Assembly (NCBI GenBank): GCA_010279815.1
Contig: QEOQ01000274.1
Coordinates: 353,731 to 417,730, forward strand
Length of the DNA: 64,000 nt
Source: Brachionus plicatilis
Taxonomy: Eukaryota; Rotifera; Eurotatoria; Ploima; Brachionidae
Direction: 5' to 3'
Made by a program: the position numbers and the translations under genes
The notes under the pieces: model-generated
The model's input: the letters and a program-made list of their open reading frames with translations, nothing else
Databases searched by the model: none
Told to the model about the DNA's origin: nothing
Shown here: piece by piece, positions 58,908-64,000 of the stretch
Layout: every line of letters begins with the position of its first letter
Numbering within the stretch: the stretch's first letter is position 1

Positions 58908-59423
58908 TAGTGTTAGGATCCGTACAAGCGAACAATTAACCGGCCAAAATTTTCAAATACCGTGACCGTGTCCGCATTAGCCGGAAACCTTTAAGCGGAC
59001 GGTCATTTGGCCGGTCAGCCAGGCGGTCTTTATTTTGGACCGCCAAAAAATACGGCCAACTTTTTGGCGGTTGGCCACTTAAATTGATATTTTTTTCAAA
59101 AAAATCTTTTAAATTAAAAAAAAAATTACTTAATATATTTAAAAATTTTTTTTTAAATTTTTTTATTCTTTTCAAAATTTTATTTTTTTTTGAGTGTGAG
59201 TGATTCACCCAAAATTTTTGAGTGAAATGACTGCGAGTGTGATGCCGGTTTTTTGGCCTCCCGTATATTTTTGGCCGTTTATTTTGGCGGTCTAGAAATT
59301 AGGCCGACAAGCTGGCCGGCCAAATGGCCGCCCGCCAAAAAGTTGGCGGGCTGATGCGGACACGGTCACGGTTTCTAAAAATTTTGGCCGGTTAAGTGGC
59401 CGCTTGTACGGATCCCAACACTA
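58908..59423. mobile_element. GC-rich hAT-like MITE, about 75-bp inverted ends
   Basis: Ends TAGTGTTAGGATCCGTACAA and, from the other side, TAGTGTTGGGATCCGTACAA, then AACCGGCCAAAATTTT and ACCGTGACCGTGTCCGCAT in both arms. The inner arms carry repeated ggccggtc / ggcggtc words. CAGTGTTGGGATCC-like tips are typical of hAT MITEs, but no clear 8-bp TSD was found. Confidence 0.8.
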
Positions 59424-59701
59424 CAAAATATTTGTAATTAGATTGAACGCTAGTTTTATTTTAATAATTAGCAACTTTTTTCAAAATAAATATAAAACAT
59501 TTGTAAATAATTTTTTAATCATAGACAAAAGCAAAAAATCTAAAATCTTTATATATAGAAAAATGAATCGAATATTTATATTAATTTTATTTTTTTTGGA
59601 GAAAATTGAAAGAGACATAAATTACAAAAATTAAAATAAAAAAGTGACTTACACATAAGTTTAATTTTACAAAAAATGAATAAATTTTTTTCATTCCAAG
59701 C
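59424..59701. other. AT-rich spacer
   Basis: No feature apart from the left TSD (59694-59701) of the next element. Confidence 0.4.
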
Positions 59702-60193
59702 AGCATTGTGAAGTTTTGTTGAAAAAGTTCAAAGGGTTCAAGAAAAAAGTTCTTAATTGAAATTTTTCGATGAATGAAAAAAATTTGCTCCTCTAAAATA
59801 TGTAACAATGTGTAACAAAAGTTGTTACACCAAGTAGCCTTGAAATAAATTCTGAAATTTTTCCTTTAATTAATCATTAATTATTTAAGACAATTTATTT
59901 GTCTTTGTAAAAAAAGAAGTTTTATTTGCAATATTTTAAAATTTTTGTAAGTGTTTAATTTTAAATTTCGAAATTTTTATTTCAAAACCAACTTAACATT
60001 CATTCAGTTTTTTTGGAAAATCAATAATTGGCTAATTAATTGAAATTTTTTATTTGTTTTTTTTTTGAGCAAGTTCTTTTACATTTTTTGTTACATCATG
60101 TACTAAATTTTTATTTTATCACTTCATTCCATTCAAAATATATACGAATTTAAGATTTTGAACTGAACTTTTTGAACGAAACTTCACAATGCT
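59702..60193. mobile_element. hAT-like MITE, 8-bp TSD
   Basis: Ends AGCATTGTGAAGTTT(T/C)GTT on both sides (left tip carries the inverted end from 59702), flanks ttccaagc (59694-59701) and tttcaagc (60194-60201), 7 of 8 identical. The inner arms carry tgttacac / tgttacatcatg words. The ends resemble the 34889-35236 MITE (GTGAAGTTC...). Confidence 0.65.
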
Positions 60194-61039
60194 TTTCAAG
60201 CACCGGCTTTTCTTTTTTTGGATTTTGTTTTTGAAAAAAATTTATATGATTCATAATATAATTATAAAGATATTATAAAATTTACAAATTTATGAATCCA
60301 ATAAACAGTATCCTACAAGATGGGTTACAGACAGCTGAATCCAAAAAAAATGCATCATAAACATTTTGTACATTCTGGACAGAAATGTTTTCCATAACGC
60401 AAAAATTTACTGACACAATTTTCAATTTTAAATTTTAAATTTATTGGACATTTGATATCCAACACCATTTGAGTCGAAATTGTATTTGTATTTACAAATA
60501 GATCGACATGCAAATTACAAATTTCAAACAAAAAGCAAGAGTCAACTATAAGAAAACGTCACTATTTAAGTTCATTCCTTACAATCTTAGAGAATTTGAT
60601 TACTAAATGGCTTTTCTTTTTTTTTCCTTATTCACTCCTTGTGAAGCATTGGGTTCATTACTTTTGATTTCCACTCAAGTCGATCTAAATGGCTTATATT
60701 TTTTGGGGGTGACAAATTAAATTTTTTTAAGATGACAAAAATAACTAAAAGTGGTGACTGATTATATTTGTTTTAGCTGACTATAAAAAACTAATTATTC
60801 TGACAAAAAAACTAAACGACTGACAAATTTATATATTGAGATGACTTTTTTATAATTTTTCACTGACAAAATAAAACCTTATTTGTAGACAAAAAAAACT
60901 AATTTTAGTGACGAAAATATTTATTTAAATGACAAAAAAAAATAAAAAAATATAAACGATTATTTTTTTTTTATTTTTTCCCTGAGTTGTTGATTTCTTT
61001 GGTCTTCCTCGTAATATTAAGATATATAGGAGAAATAGC

Positions 61040-61440
61040 CAATAGAAGAATTTTTGGATATTATTTTCTGAAAATGAATTTAAGTAAGGAAAAGAAAAGT
61101 CTAAGATTGATCCGACTAAAGATTTATATAAATTTCCTAGTGTGTTTTGATTGAGACCCCACTTTTTGTTTGACAATATCTAAATAATGTTTAGTCTTTT
61201 ATTGCAGCGTTCTTTAATTTCGTCTACCAGTATATTAAAGTTTAACTTAGAATCAAATTTAATACCAAGAAACTTGATACCTTTTTGGCTCACTATTCTG
61301 TTTCCATAAATTTTGAAGTTTAGATTATCACTCTCTTTTTTGTACCTAGAAAAGACTACTGAACACGACTTTTCAACTGATATCTTCATTTTCAATTTAA
61401 TAAGCCATTGTTCTAGTTTTTTGGTGTATTTATTAATTAT
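61040..61440 (-). pseudogene. LINE RT fragment inside the nested element
   Basis: Minus strand: MKISVEKSCSVVFSRYKKES, KGIKFLGIKFDSKLNFNILV, ERCNKRLNII, one in-frame stop, then ILSNKKWGLNQNTLGNLYKS and SILDFSFPYLNSFSENNIQK. Same family as the split LINE at 46822-49225. Confidence 0.75.
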
Positions 61441-61494
61441 TTATTATGTATTTATTATTTAATAATTTTACTAGCCATGTTAAATTTGTTATTT

Positions 61495-61675
61495 TTATTT
61501 ATTTGTTTTCTATACCGAGCTAGAGCTCCTTCAGAATAAGTTAAAAAGTAAAATTAAAAAAAAATAAAAAAAAATGAAATAAAATAAAAATAAAATTAAA
61601 GTTAACAAAATGAGATAAAAAAAAGAATCAAAATAAAGTAAATAAGCTAAAAAAAAAATGAAAGTTGAAAAATTA
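61495..61675 (-). repeat. LINE 3' UTR and 3' end
   Basis: The minus strand ends CTGAAGGAGCTCTAGCTCGG then TATAGAAAACAAATAAAT. It is nearly the reverse complement of 49330-49525, so the two are copies of one family 3' UTR. Confidence 0.75.
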
Positions 61676-62155
61676 TCAGTGAAGTAGTTTGTTTGTCACC
61701 TAGTTTAGTGTTCATTAGTCATTAGTCATTAATTAAATTAGTCACCATTTTTTTGGTTAATCTGTCATCCCGAATATATTTAATTTGTCGGTCAATTAGT
61801 TTAATTATCAGTGAAGTAGTTTGTTTGTCACCTTGCTTAGTTTTTTTGTCAGTAAAATAGGAATTTTTTTGTCAGTAAAATAGGAATTTTTTTGTCAGTC
61901 CATTAAATGATTGCCGATCTAAATAGCTTAATTAGAACTAAAATAAAATAAAATAAAAATGAATAAAATTTTGTCAGTGCAAAATTATTAAATAGTCATA
62001 TTAATATAAATATATTTGCCAGTCGTTTAGTTTTTTTGTCAGAATAATAAGTTTTTTATTGCCAGCTAAAATAGATTAAATTAGATACCACTTTTAGTTA
62101 TTTTTGTCATCTTAAAAAAATTAAATTTGTCACCCCCAAAAAATTTAAGCCAAAT

Positions 62156-62310
62156 TGTTAGGGGTTGCGGGCGAGTCCCAGCGAACATTGCTACGAATCG
62201 AGCCAAGTCGATTTGTGTTGGTTTTGGCGACACTATCAGTTGAATTCGACGTCGATCTGTTCGCTTTGGTGCCTTTGGGCGGGCTTTTTTCTTTTCTAAA
62301 TTATTTCTTT
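62156..62310 (-). other. GC-rich coding-like patch
   Basis: An isolated stretch of normal-complexity sequence. One minus frame reads RKEKSPPKGTKANRSTSNST, DSVAKTNTNRLGSIRSNVRW, DSPATP, like a disordered Ser/Thr/Asn-rich exon; other frames are also open (the plus strand has a 61-codon ORF), so coding status and strand are uncertain. It begins at the tip of the Mutator-like end at 62152. Confidence 0.3.
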
Positions 62311-62591
62311 GGTCAAATAGTGGACAAATGGAAGTTGTGAAATTCAGTTCTAATTGAAAAATTTTCTAGCTTAAATTTAAAAGGTAGTTTTTATCTTTTT
62401 AAACAAAATTACTGAAACATTAACTAAAATTTTTATGAACAACAATTTTTAAAAAATTTTAATTTGTTAAATAATTTTTACCCCTTTGGTCTATTCAATT
62501 TTTTTGGTTAAAATTTGTAATTTGCATGTCGATCTATTAGTGAATTCAACTACAATTTCGACTCAAATGGTGTTAGATATCAAATGTCCAA

Positions 62592-63149
62592 CACTTTTGT
62601 GCACTTTTGTATTAACAAACTCTTTCAACTTTGAAATATATTTAAATATCTAAAAATTAATTAAACACTCAAATTTATTTCGCGTAATATAATCTATAAC
62701 TGGCAAGTTTTGTTCTCTATTTTACATTTTAAAAAATAATTGCGTAATTATATTTCAAATTTTTACATGCTTAAGTATTGAGTTTTAATGAAACAACGTA
62801 ATTTGAAAATTTCAAAAAAGTTAAATAAAAAAAAATTTGCTAACTATATTTTTATTTAAAATGACTATAAAAATGATAAAAAATATCTGCTCATAATGTC
62901 ATATGATAAATTGATTAAAAAATTAATGATATCACAAATATTATACTTGAATTTTTTTTTTTAATTCACTTTTTGTTTTTAAATAACACTTTAAATATCA
63001 AATTTATCAATGGTTAATGTAGCTTATTAATCAAAAATAATTAATAATGCAATGATTAAAACCGATAAATACTTAGAATTGGCTTATGACTGGGACAAAC
63101 GGGACAAGCGAATAGTTCATTGTGATAAATTAGTGATAAATTTTTATCA
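62592..63149. other. AT-rich spacer
   Basis: No feature seen. Confidence 0.4.
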
Positions 63150-63290
63150 TTTGTGAATCTGTACCGAGCCAATGCTCCTTCAGAATAAAAATATATAAAA
63201 TAAAAAATAAATAAAAAATTTAAAAAAATTAAATCAAAAATAAAGTTAAATAAGAAAAAATTAAAAACGTTAAGATGAAATAGCTAGAGG
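63150..63290 (-). repeat. LINE 3' UTR and 3' end
   Basis: The minus strand reads CTCTAGCTATTTCATCTTAA ... TTCTGAAGGAGCATTGGCTC ... GGTACAG, the same 3' end family as at 61495 and 49481. Confidence 0.65.
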
Positions 63291-63445
63291 TTAGACATGA
63301 TTATTATGATGAATATAGCTCTTAACTTAATTAATGAACAGTTGAAATTATCTCTTGATTTAATTTAATTATCTCCTGTGAAAGTTTTTTTTTGTGGATA
63401 TTTAAAGATGATCTAATGCGATCAAAGTTTTATCAAAGTATTGAA

Positions 63446-63888
63446 ATGTCTGATAGTGAGTATCGATTAGTTGATGACTACGTAACTTCTGAAATAGAAT
63501 CTGAAGACGAGGTTCAAGAATCCAATAAAAAGAAAAGAACCAGGAAGAACTGATTCTATGAGAGAACATTCGACGATCAAGAAGCATCCAAAGACTGGTT
63601 AGATAATGAAAAGATTTGGTCTTCTCTGAAAAGTAGTGAAACTGAGCCCGGTTTAAGAGTTGATTATCGATGCAACCTAGTTAAGAGAAAAGGACCTCAA
63701 TGCGAAAGATAACAACAGAAGTAGAGGAAGAAACTCCACAAGAAATAGCTATACCAACAAAAAAGAACAAAAAAACAATTGATAAGGAAGCTGAAAAAGT
63801 AGTGCAAGCATCAACCAGCAGTGATATAAGTAAGAAAGTAGAAGCTTCACTAAAAAGAGGTAGAGGTAGACCAAGAAAAAACTTATAA
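63446..63888 (+). pseudogene. MULE-type transposase, zinc finger fused to AT-hook tail
   Basis: ATG at 63446: MSDSEYRLVDDYVTSEIESE, a stop after KKKRTRKN, then FYERTFDDQEASKDWLDNEK, DYRCNLVKRKGPQCER (FLYWCH-like finger: YRCN and GPQC), a stop, then in another frame a charged segment with SDISKKVEASLKRGRGRPRK at the end (63700-63888). In full-length MULE proteins the finger precedes a DDE core and a C-terminal AT-hook. Here the core is gone and the finger runs almost directly into the AT-hook. Poly-A-like AATAAA follows at about 63949. Confidence 0.6.
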
Positions 63889-64000
63889 GATATTATTTTA
63901 TTTGAAATTTTTTGAAATTTTTTATAATTCTTTTTTTTTAAATCAATTTAATAAAAATAAGAGATACTTTAAGTAAAATTAGTTGCTGTTTTTATTTAAT

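Larger units (their letters stand above)
60691..62152. mobile_element. GACAAAA-array Mutator-like element(s), nested
   Basis: The left tip at 60691 (GGCTTATATTTTTTGGGGGT) matches the right tip at 62152 (reverse complement GGCTTAAATTTTTTGGGGGT), each followed by arrays of TGACAAAAA-type words. But a perfect 9-mer gatctaaat lies just outside 60691 (60682-60690) and just outside another GCC tip at 61915 (61916-61924). So either two related elements are nested or the right end was duplicated. An AT-hook scrap (LRGRPKKSTTQGKNKKK, minus, about 60960-61014) lies inside. Confidence 0.6.
60444..62591. repeat. Outer inverted repeat enclosing a nested element complex
   Basis: About 80 bases at 60444-60529 are the reverse complement of 62510-62591, starting TTGGACATTTGATAT and including CACCATTTGAGTCGAAATTG and ATAGATCGACATGCAAATTA. 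The 2-kb interior contains Mutator-like ends, LINE fragments and a GC-rich coding-like patch. No TSD was identified. Confidence 0.75.

Noticed and set aside
62155..62340. 61-codon plus-strand ORF with a hydrophobic end
   Set aside because: No family pattern; the opposite strand is equally open, so it is kept only as an undetermined coding-like patch.

Overview
The window is a strongly AT-rich piece of an invertebrate animal nuclear genome. The genes are intron-split with very short introns (37 to 90 bp where not invaded by repeats), there is a eukaryotic tRNA-Gly with a Pol III T-run terminator, AATAAA signals follow several stops, and much of the DNA is transposon debris. A rotifer-like genome would fit (very AT-rich, tiny introns, many LINE fragments), but nothing here proves the phylum. 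Two assembly gaps (runs of N) lie at 26987-27345 and 54906-55400.

Host genes I could build: an arylacetamide-deacetylase/neutral cholesterol ester hydrolase-like lipase (682-4795, +); two ETHE1 persulfide dioxygenase paralogues (9515-10335 and 23724-24534, both -); an SLC26 anion/sulfate transporter (25163-30483, +), head to head with the second ETHE1 copy; a 40-residue Cys-rich conserved small protein (35783-35905, -), head to head with CCDC138 (36251-38021, +); tRNA-Gly(GCC) (43510-43580, -); and the ankyrin first coding exon of an ANKIB1-like gene (50908-51447, -). The ETHE1/SLC26 pair suggests a sulfur theme: ETHE1 oxidises glutathione persulfide to sulfite, which becomes sulfate, and SLC26 proteins carry sulfate and other anions. 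That coupling is inference.

The rest is mostly mobile DNA. 0-9 kb: lipase gene with an internally deleted piggyBac-type element in its large intron, then foldbacks. 12.8-22 kb: LINE and Ty3/gypsy remnants, a DDE-type transposase remnant, a 9-bp-TSD element, and a foldback element (6-bp TSD) carrying a second element (TA TSD) in one arm. 26-35 kb: SLC26 intron repeats, LINE scraps, a pogo-like transposase pseudogene, a hAT-like MITE. 38.8-40.6 kb: Tc1-like and AT-hook mini-elements. 44-49.5 kb: LINE debris split by a 1.84-kb Mutator-like element with a perfect 9-bp TSD. 53-63.9 kb: mirrored minisatellites, MULE transposase pieces, a LINE bracketed by 93-bp direct repeats, a long RT ORF, several MITEs, and a nested inverted-repeat complex.

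The strongest unusual theme is a set of small Mutator-like elements with GGG/GGC termini, 9-bp target duplications, and inverted ends made of arrays of a short degenerate word that differs from element to element. Some carry only a short AT-hook peptide. All exon models are manual and splice sites were chosen by GT/AG plus reading frame and family similarity.
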